A stretch of 7,704 nt of DNA, taken from Fidelibacterota bacterium (lineage in GTDB: Bacteria; Fidelibacterota; UBA2242; JAFGTP01). Shown here piece after piece: positions 1-7,378 of this stretch. Position 1 is the first letter of the stretch, and each line of letters begins with the position of its first letter. A program made the translations under genes and the position numbers. The stretch lies in NCBI GenBank assembly GCA_021735285.1, contig JAIPHI010000130.1, positions 1 to 7,704 on the forward strand, read 5' to 3'. The notes under the pieces are model-generated. The model saw nothing but the letters and a program-made list of their open reading frames with translations, ran no database searches and was not told the DNA's origin.

Positions 1-3
1 ATG

Positions 4-2244
4 TTATTTAGTAGGTAAAATAAATTCACCCTGCCAATTTTTATCCGGAGGTTCATTTAAATAATTTTTTGTTCTACTTAAAAGAATTCTAGATGGCGGA
101 TCTTCTTTAATAGCCAGTCCCTTTCGAAAATTAGATATTGCCTTACTCCATTCTCTAGCAAAATAATGTTTAAGTCCGGTTTGATAATGTTCTATCAGAT
201 TACCCTCCTGATCATTAAGTTGGTCTTTCCTGGCTATTAATTCATATACCATAACTGCTTTCTTTTTACCAACCACCACAATTTTATCCAGTAAACGGGC
301 TTCAATTCTATCCTTCGCATTTTCATAGGTTTGTTCTCCAATTATAATATTCGTTCCGTAGAACTTATTAGCTCCTTCAAACCGGGAAGCCTGGTTGACA
401 GTATCCCCCATAACCGTATATTGGAAGCGGTGCTTTGAACCCATATTACCGGCACTTACAATTCCGGTATTAATACCATAGCGAACATTGATAAGAGCCT
501 CATATTTTTTCTTGAAGTACTCTCTATTTTCAGCCAGATATTTTTGTTGATCCAGGGCTGCATAGCAGGCTTTCCAGCTATGGTCCGGGTCTAAAAAAGG
601 GACATTGAAATCACACATGATGGCATCGCCTTCATATTTATCAACATAGCCCCCATAGCGCATTAGTATATCTGTCATAGGGGAGAGATATTCATTCAAT
701 AAAGAGGACAATCTTTCAGCCGGAAGCATTTCAGAAACGGATGTAAAACTGGCTACATCGGAAAAGAAAACAGTTGCCTCCCTTTTTTCCCCTTTTAAAC
801 TAAAGGTCTCAGGATTCTCTTCCAGATATTTTAGCACTTTGGGACTGGTGTAGGTTTTAAACATGTTCCTGATCTTCTTCTTCTCCTGTTCCTCACTGAA
901 ATACTGATAACCAACACTGCCGAAATAAGCCAGGATAATAACTGTAATATTAGGTATTAATGGAATTAGGATGTTATGGCTGAAAGCTATTATTCCCGCT
1001 ACTCCAATGAGAATTATCAAAAACAAACTAAGAATACCACTTAATAAGGGCCGCATGGTTTTAACACAGAAAGCGATCAAATAGGATAGTATAAAAATAA
1101 GAATTATGTTAATAGTTATAGGAGTTTTTTTGAGATAATTTTGATCTAGCATGGTTTGGAGAGCATGGGCATGCGTCTCAACACCGGGCATTAGCCTATG
1201 CTTTCCATTATAAGAATAAAAAGGAGTGTAGCGATTATCATGGAGCTCCGGAAGGGTGACTCCAACCAGAGCAATTTTACCCCGAAATGGATTCTCCTGC
1301 TGAATTATCCGGTTAAATCTTTCTATGTCTCCATTACCCAATGCCTTTTGAGCTTCAGATTGACTTTTACTTTTTAAAAAATTAATCCTGAGTATAGGAG
1401 GGAGCGAAGAATTCTCTTTCCAAATTTCCATATAATCCGTATCACTCTTTGGCCGCAGTTGAAAATTACTATCATCCAGTACCTGGGATAGGGAGTAATA
1501 GGGGAAGGTGCGGGTGGGGCCATAATAATTTATATAAAAAGTTTGCTCCCGCCAGAAAGCATTCCGACAGGTGCGGATGTTCAGAGCCTTGTTTTGGAGA
1601 GTATCTATTAGAGTGCAATATTTCCCTTTTTTCTGCCAGGTGAAATTGGGGCTTAATCCTTTTTCAAGTGCATAGGTGACTGTCCCAATTGTAAAATAAT
1701 ATTGATTTTGACTGGGATAAAAAATGTTATATCTTCTAACAAATCCATCACTATCCTGCACATCATTTACAATGCCCCAGGCTTTACAATTTTTACGCAG
1801 TAAATTAATTGGTTTTAAGGGATAATTATAATCACGAGCCATATCTTTAACAAGCGTCCCGCTTAAAATTATATTTCTGTATTGGCAGATTTTATCCGCC
1901 AGAAGAGTATCATTTTGAGGCTTTTCTAAAGATGGTTGGGTGAATTCAATATCAAATACTATTCTTTTAATTCCAACTTCATTTAAATTTTCTATAAGTT
2001 CAGCATAATAAGAACGGGGATAGGGATAGTCTTTGATGCAGCTTTGAAAAGTTGTTTCGTCAATTGCAATAATTATGATATCGGAGTGGGATATATCCTG
2101 CTTTCCTCTAAGTTTGAACCGCATATCAATGCTCTTCAATTCGGGTGTATTAAGAGCATTAGTAAAATATAGAATAGAAACAAGAAGGATAGGGATCAGA
2201 GGGATGATAAAATCCAACCATGATATTTTATATTTATTACGCAA
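4..2244 (-). CDS. CHASE2-domain class III adenylate cyclase with C-terminal TPR-like tail
   Basis: Membrane-bound cyclase predicted to make cAMP from ATP. An N-terminal membrane helix (about residues 10-30) leads into an extracytoplasmic CHASE2 sensor (about 32-372). Family hallmarks are IDMRFKLRG (39-47), IIIIAIDETTF (56-66), GKIALVGVT (322-330) and MPGVETHAHAL (352-362). Three membrane helices follow (about 376-394, 398-420, 424-446), then the catalytic domain (about 485-668). The catalytic set is complete: metal-binding Asp496 (FFSDVASF) and Asp540 (KYEGDAIM), adenine-specifying Lys536 and Asp614 (YTVMGD), and transition-state Asn617 and Arg621 (NQASR). The Lys/Asp pair argues for adenylate rather than guanylate cyclase. 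Residues about 686-728 look like one TPR-type helix pair. The gene is last in the operon, 21 bases after the barrel gene. The start is TTG at 2244: an in-frame TAA lies directly upstream, and the next in-frame ATG (Met41) would delete the first membrane helix. Domain calls are firm; the signal sensed is unknown. Confidence 0.95.
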   Translation of the reverse strand: MRNKYKISWLDFIIPLIPILLVSILYFTNALNTPELKSIDMRFKLRGKQDISHSDIIIIAIDETTFQSCIKDYPYPRSYYAELIENLNEVGIKRIVFDIEFTQPSLEKPQNDTLLADKICQYRNIILSGTLVKDMARDYNYPLKPINLLRKNCKAWGIVNDVQDSDGFVRRYNIFYPSQNQYYFTIGTVTYALEKGLSPNFTWQKKGKYCTLIDTLQNKALNIRTCRNAFWREQTFYINYYGPTRTFPYYSLSQVLDDSNFQLRPKSDTDYMEIWKENSSLPPILRINFLKSKSQSEAQKALGNGDIERFNRIIQQENPFRGKIALVGVTLPELHDNRYTPFYSYNGKHRLMPGVETHAHALQTMLDQNYLKKTPITINIILIFILSYLIAFCVKTMRPLLSGILSLFLIILIGVAGIIAFSHNILIPLIPNITVIILAYFGSVGYQYFSEEQEKKKIRNMFKTYTSPKVLKYLEENPETFSLKGEKREATVFFSDVASFTSVSEMLPAERLSSLLNEYLSPMTDILMRYGGYVDKYEGDAIMCDFNVPFLDPDHSWKACYAALDQQKYLAENREYFKKKYEALINVRYGINTGIVSAGNMGSKHRFQYTVMGDTVNQASRFEGANKFYGTNIIIGEQTYENAKDRIEARLLDKIVVVGKKKAVMVYELIARKDQLNDQEGNLIEHYQTGLKHYFAREWSKAISNFRKGLAIKEDPPSRILLSRTKNYLNEPPDKNWQGEFILPTK

Positions 2245-2255
2245 TTATGGAAATA

Positions 2256-2262
2256 CACCTTT
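2256..2262 (-). promoter_or_regulatory. Ribosome binding site for the TTG-started cyclase gene
   Basis: The minus strand reads AAAGGTG, followed by 11 bases and then TTG. The spacing is longer than usual, and the start is not ATG, so translation may be modest. A stop codon (TAA, 2245-2247) sits directly before the TTG in the same frame, so no upstream start is possible. Confidence 0.45.
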
Positions 2263-2265
2263 GGA

Positions 2266-4767
2266 TTAGAATAATAGATTCCAGGAAATATATAATCTTA
2301 CATTGTTATAAGCTTTTTGAGCATTTCTATCTTCCATTCTTGTGTAGCGGGCCGAACAAATGACCTGCTGATTATCCAGAATTGTATAATTTATTTGTAA
2401 GTCGAGGCTATTTTTTAGGAACTCATAGCGGCCGCTGCCTCGCCTAAAATCATAGCCCCCTCTTAAACTGTATTTGCTTTGGTGCTCCAGATAGTTTAGA
2501 TTTAGTCCGCATCCAAATATCGAGGTTTGGGAGGTCGCATGCTTTGCAGAATTATTACTGATATTGATCTCCAGCCTGGATTCTTGCAGGATTTCTGAAG
2601 TTAAATGCGCTCTAATAATAAAGTTTTGGTAGCTGCTAAAATTATAGTTTGTCGGACGCTTTGTAATATTATCTTTGTTGTTAAATGTAGAAAGATTGAG
2701 CCGCAAATTATGGCTTAGATCAAAAAGTTCAAAATCCTGGCTGATACTTACATTATTACGAAAAGAAGTCATGTCAATTCTTGTATCGATAATTTCTAGC
2801 GTCCCCTGTTCATTGGCTAAACTATCCAGAGATCCTTCATTTGTACGGATATTGTGACTATGGCTTATATTTATACGGGGTAGCTTGCCTCCCGGATATA
2901 CCATCAAACCCACGTCATAAGTATTTCTATCATATTGCTGCTCCTGACCAATAGTGACGTTATTCTTTCTGTTGGTGAGACCCATATTGAGAAACAGTTT
3001 GTCCCGGAATAATCTGACCCTATCCTTGATCTTGATCTCTCTGTAATCCCGCTGCAAATAAGGATTGGTAAGAGCAATATATTTAGGCCCCACTTTTTTA
3101 TAAGAGAGGATCAGATAATTTTTAAAATAATTTAATTTGGCTTTGGATAAAATGGCCAGCGATGGCATATTCCAGATCTGTTTAAAACCAATATGACCAC
3201 TGCTATCCGGAACAATCGGTAGAAGAGGATCAATATTCTCATTGATCGTAAATATATGTCTAAAATCATAAGGATCAAAAGGGATCGATTCGAGAGGTAT
3301 TGCATTGTCACCATCAATGGTGATCGTGTCATTAGCAAGGCTATCATTAGGGAAGAAAGTATCAAGATCATTGAATGAAATAGCACCATTATAAATATTC
3401 CTATTCAACTCCGAAAAGCCAATTTCACTTTCCCAGACCGCTCTGTTTTTATCAATTGCCAGTTTAAAATCAGCACCAAGATTTATATTCTCTTGAGGCT
3501 TTTGAGGCATATTGATTAAATTATCAGGAGAATGATCAAACCCGTTAATAAATTTATTCACAGAGTTAGTATCATCTTTTACTTTTAAGAATGAAAATCC
3601 AAATTCAAAAACATCTTTTATTCGAAAAGAAGGCCGCATGCCAACTATTTTTTGCTGGAATGTATAATCGGTTCTTCTAAATATATTTTGACCATCTACA
3701 ATTTTGGGTTGATCCTCAATACTGCCTCTGATATTTCTTTTTGAGTACCCCCAAATAGTATGCAAATTGAAAAAGCCCAAATTTAATTCTGATTGAATAC
3801 CACGAATTCTTTTTCCATAAAGACTTAATTCTGAAAAATTGGGGTAATAATCACCCAATGCCAGATCAATAATCGGATTAACTAGCTGGAATGTATAGCG
3901 ATTCCTGGGCTGGCTTGTAGCATTTTCCAGAGAGGTTACAAATATATTCGCTCGGTACCCGAAATTTTGCCAGCTGCCATTGGAATTAAAATTTAGACGG
4001 GAAATGTTTTGTCCCACATTGTTTATATATTCATAGTGATTGCCGGTAGTGATCTTCCCTGAATAATTAAGATTCTTTTCTCCCACCCGAGTTGGAGAAC
4101 TGACAGTGAAGTCCCATTCAAATGTTTGTAACTCCTCCGTTTGGCCCAGAAATTGGAGTCTAATTTTGTTACTCCCGCTTTGAGCAGACCCTATGTTTAG
4201 AGTAATAATATCCTGCAGGATGTTTGCTTTATCAGTCCGTTCTTGATCATTAATAAAAAGTTGAACATCTGTTATTTTCTGCTCTATATCAAAGAGGGAT
4301 ATAGCGATTAAAACCGGATCTCCGGGGCTAATTTCAGTGGTTTCTTCAGGAGCCAGCAATACAGGAGGATTTGTTTCAGGAGCTTTTTGAATTGGAATAA
4401 TATAATGGGGGTTACTGAGGGGATTGTCGCGGGGAGATGAAATTAATTGCGTGCCATCGGAGGTTAAAATTATGCAATATTCCAGGCCCTCTTTACCGGT
4501 AAACTTAGCTGGTATTTCATATTCAAAATGATCGCCAGTACGTTTCATAGCCTTTGTAAAATAATTGTTATCGCCAGCACGTCTATAATATATATCAGCA
4601 ATAGCGTTGGTATTTAGATTATTTTCTATTCTTGCCCTGATTGTAATGTTTTCTTCAGGATCATATTTAGCCGGAGGAGTATGGTCGATATCAATTTGAG
4701 CAAGAATTCCTCTCCATGCTAAAAGAAACAGGAAAATTAAAAATTTATAGGTGCATATTTTTTGCAA
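2266..4767 (-). CDS. Exported protein with two Ig-like domains and a predicted outer-membrane beta-barrel
   Basis: I do not recognise a named family. Residues 1-23 form a Sec signal peptide with likely cleavage at GILA/QID. Residues about 25-127 look like an Ig-like beta-sandwich (HTPPAKYDPEENITI, then IYYRR, EYEIPAKF and GLEYCIILTSDG). Residues about 131-225 look like a second one (PPVLLAPEET, DPVLIAISLFD, FEWDFTV). The remaining 600 or so residues are rich in alternating hydrophobic/polar beta stretches with aromatic girdle-like residues. They end in RLYISWNLLF, the C-terminal Phe that the BAM machinery recognises on outer-membrane barrels. No TonB plug domain or TonB box is visible. The gene lies 6 bases after the FecR gene. 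The start is TTG at 4767 with AAGAGG just upstream; an in-frame TAA (the FecR stop) lies two codons before, and no in-frame ATG precedes the signal peptide. Export and barrel character are inferred; function is unknown, though the context suggests an envelope partner of the FecR protein and cyclase. Confidence 0.85.
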   Translation of the reverse strand: MQKICTYKFLIFLFLLAWRGILAQIDIDHTPPAKYDPEENITIRARIENNLNTNAIADIYYRRAGDNNYFTKAMKRTGDHFEYEIPAKFTGKEGLEYCIILTSDGTQLISSPRDNPLSNPHYIIPIQKAPETNPPVLLAPEETTEISPGDPVLIAISLFDIEQKITDVQLFINDQERTDKANILQDIITLNIGSAQSGSNKIRLQFLGQTEELQTFEWDFTVSSPTRVGEKNLNYSGKITTGNHYEYINNVGQNISRLNFNSNGSWQNFGYRANIFVTSLENATSQPRNRYTFQLVNPIIDLALGDYYPNFSELSLYGKRIRGIQSELNLGFFNLHTIWGYSKRNIRGSIEDQPKIVDGQNIFRRTDYTFQQKIVGMRPSFRIKDVFEFGFSFLKVKDDTNSVNKFINGFDHSPDNLINMPQKPQENINLGADFKLAIDKNRAVWESEIGFSELNRNIYNGAISFNDLDTFFPNDSLANDTITIDGDNAIPLESIPFDPYDFRHIFTINENIDPLLPIVPDSSGHIGFKQIWNMPSLAILSKAKLNYFKNYLILSYKKVGPKYIALTNPYLQRDYREIKIKDRVRLFRDKLFLNMGLTNRKNNVTIGQEQQYDRNTYDVGLMVYPGGKLPRINISHSHNIRTNEGSLDSLANEQGTLEIIDTRIDMTSFRNNVSISQDFELFDLSHNLRLNLSTFNNKDNITKRPTNYNFSSYQNFIIRAHLTSEILQESRLEINISNNSAKHATSQTSIFGCGLNLNYLEHQSKYSLRGGYDFRRGSGRYEFLKNSLDLQINYTILDNQQVICSARYTRMEDRNAQKAYNNVRLYISWNLLF

Positions 4768-4769
4768 AT

Positions 4770-4775
4770 CCTCTT
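4770..4775 (-). promoter_or_regulatory. Shine-Dalgarno overlapping the FecR stop codon
   Basis: The minus strand reads TAAGAGGAT followed by TTG. The AAGAGG ribosome binding site shares bases with the TAA stop of the FecR gene and sits only 2 bases from the TTG start of the barrel gene. Such crowding suggests that translation of the barrel gene depends on ribosomes finishing the FecR gene. Confidence 0.45.
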
Positions 4776-5475
4776 ATTCCTCATAAATTATTTCAAGATG
4801 CTTGATTTTACCTTCTTTATTTTTATATCTTAACCTTAGTACTTTTTCTTCTCCCGCACCGTTCTGATCCTGGTAGGTTGTACCCGGGACATCCTCATCT
4901 TCTATCTTTTCTTTTTCAAGACCACCATCGGGTGTGGAAGTACTTTTTTCCATTTTTTGGAGAGTTAGAACTCTATTACTCAGAATATTTCTAATCTCAA
5001 TAAGCCCTTCAATACCATAGAATTGGTCACCTTCTTTAGGATCGGAGATCACCCAAAAAATAGTGCCTTTGACAGCTGCAACCGAGGTAGGTGTAGATAT
5101 AATAAACTCATCGTCTTTCTGTTTCTGAATGGTTGCTTTTAGTTTACCATATTCCATAGATACTCTTTTTAAAATATGGGAATTTTCCTCCTGACGAGTG
5201 ATTACAAAATTACTGTTTTCATGGATTGTAAGCTGCGATTTATCATCGATAAAAACGAGCACTGCATAGCCATCCTTATCTGTTGAGATCACATCACCAT
5301 TTTGAAAAATTGTGCCCGTCTCCACATCTTTATTGAATTTATCTTCGTCAGCATGTTTATATAGTACTTCTCCCTGGGTTTTGAGAGCTACAGCAATTTT
5401 TGCAGTCTGACCATTCATTTGAGTTATAAAACAGCCCAGTAAAATTACTATAACTGAATAATATAGATTTTTCAT
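4774..5475 (-). CDS. Exported FecR-domain protein
   Basis: Residues 1-22 are an export signal. Cleavage could be by signal peptidase I near MNG/Q, or by the lipoprotein peptidase at Cys15 (LLGC, an imperfect lipobox); I cannot decide. The FecR fold spans about residues 34-165: a GEVLY start, FQNGDVISTDKDG (57-69), LVFIDDKSQLTIHENS (73-88), YGKLKAT (109-115) and the diagnostic STPTSVAAVKGTIF (127-140). The last 50 or so residues form a charged, Glu/Lys-rich tail (KEKIEDED) and then a short beta-like end. It differs from classical FecR anti-sigma regulators: it has no cytoplasmic anti-sigma domain, and no sigma factor or TonB receptor is in the window, so it resembles stand-alone FecR proteins of periplasm or cell surface. 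It starts with ATG after AGGA at 5481-5484 (5-base spacer), 14 bases behind the first gene. The ligand is unknown. Confidence 0.9.
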   Translation of the reverse strand: MKNLYYSVIVILLGCFITQMNGQTAKIAVALKTQGEVLYKHADEDKFNKDVETGTIFQNGDVISTDKDGYAVLVFIDDKSQLTIHENSNFVITRQEENSHILKRVSMEYGKLKATIQKQKDDEFIISTPTSVAAVKGTIFWVISDPKEGDQFYGIEGLIEIRNILSNRVLTLQKMEKSTSTPDGGLEKEKIEDEDVPGTTYQDQNGAGEEKVLRLRYKNKEGKIKHLEIIYEE

Positions 5476-5489
5476 TATAATCCTGTTTC

Positions 5490-6737
5490 TTATTTTACAG
5501 AGATTGACTTTATATTAATTTCGTTTGAAAGGATCTTTTCTGAAATATTTTTTAACGCTTCCATTCCGATAATACGGTTATTGAGATATATCTCACCTGT
5601 CATTTGATAGCCCTGTAGTTCACTTTTATAAATATTTTGGAGCTCTTGAAACCCTAATATCTCTTCCAGGATCTTTCTGACTTTATCCGGGTTTATTTGG
5701 TTAGTATTCGAATTCATAGAGAGATTACCGGCATTTTGATTGCTCCCTATAACTTTAAAAATCCAGATAGGGCTGAATATGGTTGCAGAACCAGAGGAAG
5801 TTGGAAAGACCTTTTTTATCTGCCAGACATAAGAGTGGCCAGATTCCAGAGGTTTAGCATTGCCCACCGGATAACTAAAATAGTCAGGGGCCCGATAGGT
5901 TTCATCAGTTCCCGGCACTTTTGTAGCTTCGATTTTATAAAAGTCACCATTATCAGGGAATGGTAAATTCGATTGACTGTCCAGGGCTTCTTCCGGAGAA
6001 TTGTGTTCATCTGGTAGATATTCCGATACTCTGATATAGATACCACAATTTTGACAATAAGAACGCGACCACCTGAGAGCGGCCATGTCCCATCTAAAAA
6101 CAGGATAAGTAGTAAAAATTTTAAGATCTTCGGATTCAGCTCCCCCAGGTTCAATTAGGTCTAATATTTCAGAGCTTGTTATACTTACTATATTTTGATG
6201 GCCTGCAAGACGATTATAATTCTGATCGTAGATTGCTAGATTAAAAACATAATTACCCTGAGGCAATTCTCCCATGGCTATTATTTCATTTTGGATCTCA
6301 TTTAATTTTGATTTGGAGATATGATCACGCCGCTCTATGCCGTTGAAAGCCAAGGGCTCTCCAAGATTTGGGCCTCCGGTATATTGCAGCTGGTCAAATT
6401 CCTGGCCTAAATCCCGGCTGGTTAAATTAACTTCCCCTAAAAAAGGGAAAGGGTTTGTCAAAATATAAAGAAGGCGGGTATCCTGCAGACCAAAAGCAGG
6501 CAAATTGGCACGCATCTCAAATTCCACTGCTATTTTTTTAGGTTTATTCTCCGGATGATTATAGGAGAGTGTATAACTAAAAAAATCCGGATTCATAGCT
6601 TTATTATCAAAGTCAAAATCGGCTAAATGATAAGCTCGCAAATCATAAAAATAATCCTCAGAGAATTGCAAATTTTGGGCAAAAGAAACATTTACTATAA
6701 AATAGGTAATGAATATGCATATTTTTAAAAATTTCAT
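5490..6737 (-). CDS. Exported protein of unknown family, first gene of the operon
   Basis: I do not recognise this protein. Residues 1-20 are a clear Sec signal peptide (cleavage SFA/QNL). The N-terminal half is beta-rich and contains LPQGNYVFNLAIYD (158-171), a phrase typical of the last strands of beta-sandwich domains. Residues about 195-330 look like a second, fibronectin- or Ig-like module, with EPGGAES, TTYPVFRWD and HSYVWQIK, a pattern often seen in repeated surface proteins. This module carries a CxxC pair (Cys228, Cys231, YCQNCG) that could form a disulphide or bind metal in the periplasm. Residues about 350-415 are predicted mostly helical. The ATG start has AAAGGG at 6744-6749 with a 6-base spacer. 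It is followed after 14 bases by the FecR gene and is probably co-transcribed with it. Being first in the operon, it may be the most highly expressed member. No enzymatic motif is visible. Confidence 0.85.
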   Translation of the reverse strand: MKFLKICIFITYFIVNVSFAQNLQFSEDYFYDLRAYHLADFDFDNKAMNPDFFSYTLSYNHPENKPKKIAVEFEMRANLPAFGLQDTRLLYILTNPFPFLGEVNLTSRDLGQEFDQLQYTGGPNLGEPLAFNGIERRDHISKSKLNEIQNEIIAMGELPQGNYVFNLAIYDQNYNRLAGHQNIVSITSSEILDLIEPGGAESEDLKIFTTYPVFRWDMAALRWSRSYCQNCGIYIRVSEYLPDEHNSPEEALDSQSNLPFPDNGDFYKIEATKVPGTDETYRAPDYFSYPVGNAKPLESGHSYVWQIKKVFPTSSGSATIFSPIWIFKVIGSNQNAGNLSMNSNTNQINPDKVRKILEEILGFQELQNIYKSELQGYQMTGEIYLNNRIIGMEALKNISEKILSNEINIKSISVK

Positions 6738-6816
6738 AATAAGCCCTTTGCTATATGTAAAATAAATATAGGGGATTGTGCTTGCAATTTCTAGTTGCTA
6801 TAAAGGTATGCTATTT

Positions 6817-6866
6817 TTCACATTTTATTGGCCAATGTGAATAAATGAGTGTGAAACGTTTGCAAA
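6817..6866. repeat. Cluster of dyads in the operon leader
   Basis: TTCACATT (6817-6824) and AATGTGAA (6834-6841) form a perfect 8-base inverted repeat with a 9-base spacer. Inside it ATTGGCCAAT (6827-6836) is itself a perfect palindrome. TGTGAA recurs 14 bases on (6836-6841 and 6850-6855), and TTTGCAAA (6859-6866) is another palindrome. The TGTGA/TCACA half-sites resemble those of CRP-family regulators but are in everted order, so this is not a standard CRP site. It could be a regulator-binding region or an RNA hairpin in the leader. Confidence 0.4.
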
Positions 6867-6903
6867 TATAAATTCTTCCCTCCCCAATTTTAACCTGTCT
6901 CAT

Positions 6904-6931
6904 ATTATATAATTTTGACGTAAAATCAAAA
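6904..6931 (-). promoter_or_regulatory. Candidate sigma70-type promoter of the operon
   Basis: On the minus strand TTTTGA (6926-6931) is followed after 16 bases by a perfect TATAAT (6904-6909). This would start a transcript near 6897 with a leader of about 160 bases before the first ATG. The -35 box is a poor match, and the TATAAT lies in a 10-base palindrome (ATTATATAAT, 6904-6913), so the same box also reads on the plus strand. AT-rich DNA produces such matches by chance, hence the moderate score. Confidence 0.35.
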
Positions 6932-6932
6932 T
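6912..6932. promoter_or_regulatory. Inverted repeat overlapping the promoter candidate
   Basis: ATTTTGA (6912-6918) and TCAAAAT (6926-6932) form a perfect 7-base inverted repeat around a 7-base spacer. It covers the -35 box and most of the spacer of the operon promoter candidate, the position of a repressor operator. The regulator is not identified, and the low-complexity bases weaken the case. Confidence 0.3.
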
Positions 6933-7301
6933 AGATATATTAATTAATATTTCATAGTTGAAGTTTCCTTCAAGGAATGTAAAATATTTTTTAACCGTTT
7001 CGCTCCTAAATTTTCAAGACACATTTAATTATAATGCCGGTAAAAAACACGGAAACTGGAAACTGGAAAACGGAGGCAGGAAAATATATTTTGATTTATC
7101 GGATATCATTTTTGAAAATTACTATAATTCTGTAGTGCAAAGCAAGTAAATATACTTTCAATATGATGAGTGTGTAAGCCCGAAGGAGAATATGGATAAG
7201 TTCGAAGCCAAGACTACTCAGCATTTTTACCACTCGACTATTTTTCAACTCGACAACTGATATCAAGATGGTTATATTTCACTTTCATTTTTTGTTTTTT
7301 C

Positions 7302-7378
7302 CCTGACCATCAGGTCTTGGTTTGTAGCACAACTATCCCTAGTTGTGTTTTTTACCGAAGCCCTCAATGGGCTGAGGG
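7302..7378. repeat. Three tandem short hairpins
   Basis: CCTGA-CCA-TCAGG (7302-7314), the terminator-like CACAACTA stem (7328-7347), and CCCTCA-N6-TGAGGG (7361-7378) follow each other within 77 bases. The third has an alternative overlapping fold, AGCCC-TCAAT-GGGCT (7359-7373). All stems are perfect. The cluster could be a structured RNA, a decayed mobile-element end or a palindromic intergenic repeat; the window does not say which. Confidence 0.5.
7328..7353 (+). terminator. Rho-independent terminator-like hairpin
   Basis: CACAACTA (7328-7335) and TAGTTGTG (7340-7347) form a perfect 8-base-pair stem with a TCCC loop, followed directly by six T residues (7348-7353). This is the shape of an intrinsic terminator for plus-strand transcription. 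The stem is not very GC-rich, and no confident plus-strand gene lies upstream. Confidence 0.5.

Noticed and set aside
1449..2269. Open frames on the plus strand inside the cyclase gene
   Set aside because: They are antisense shadows of a strongly conserved CHASE2 coding sequence with no ribosome sites.
2266..4767. TonB-dependent receptor
   Set aside because: No plug domain or TonB box after the signal peptide; two Ig-like domains occupy that position.
4774..5475. Classical FecI/FecR/FecA iron-signalling system
   Set aside because: No sigma factor, no anti-sigma cytoplasmic domain in the FecR-like protein and no TonB plug in the barrel; only the FecR fold is shared.
6958..7149. 63-codon open frame on the plus strand
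   Set aside because: It has a TTG start directly after a stop, no Shine-Dalgarno, and includes a 7-base tandem repeat. The last 40 or so residues look plausible but match nothing I know.
7232..7254. ACTCGAC direct repeat (7232-7238 and 7248-7254) as a possible CRISPR or att site
   Set aside because: Only two 7-base copies, with no further units, cas gene or integrase.
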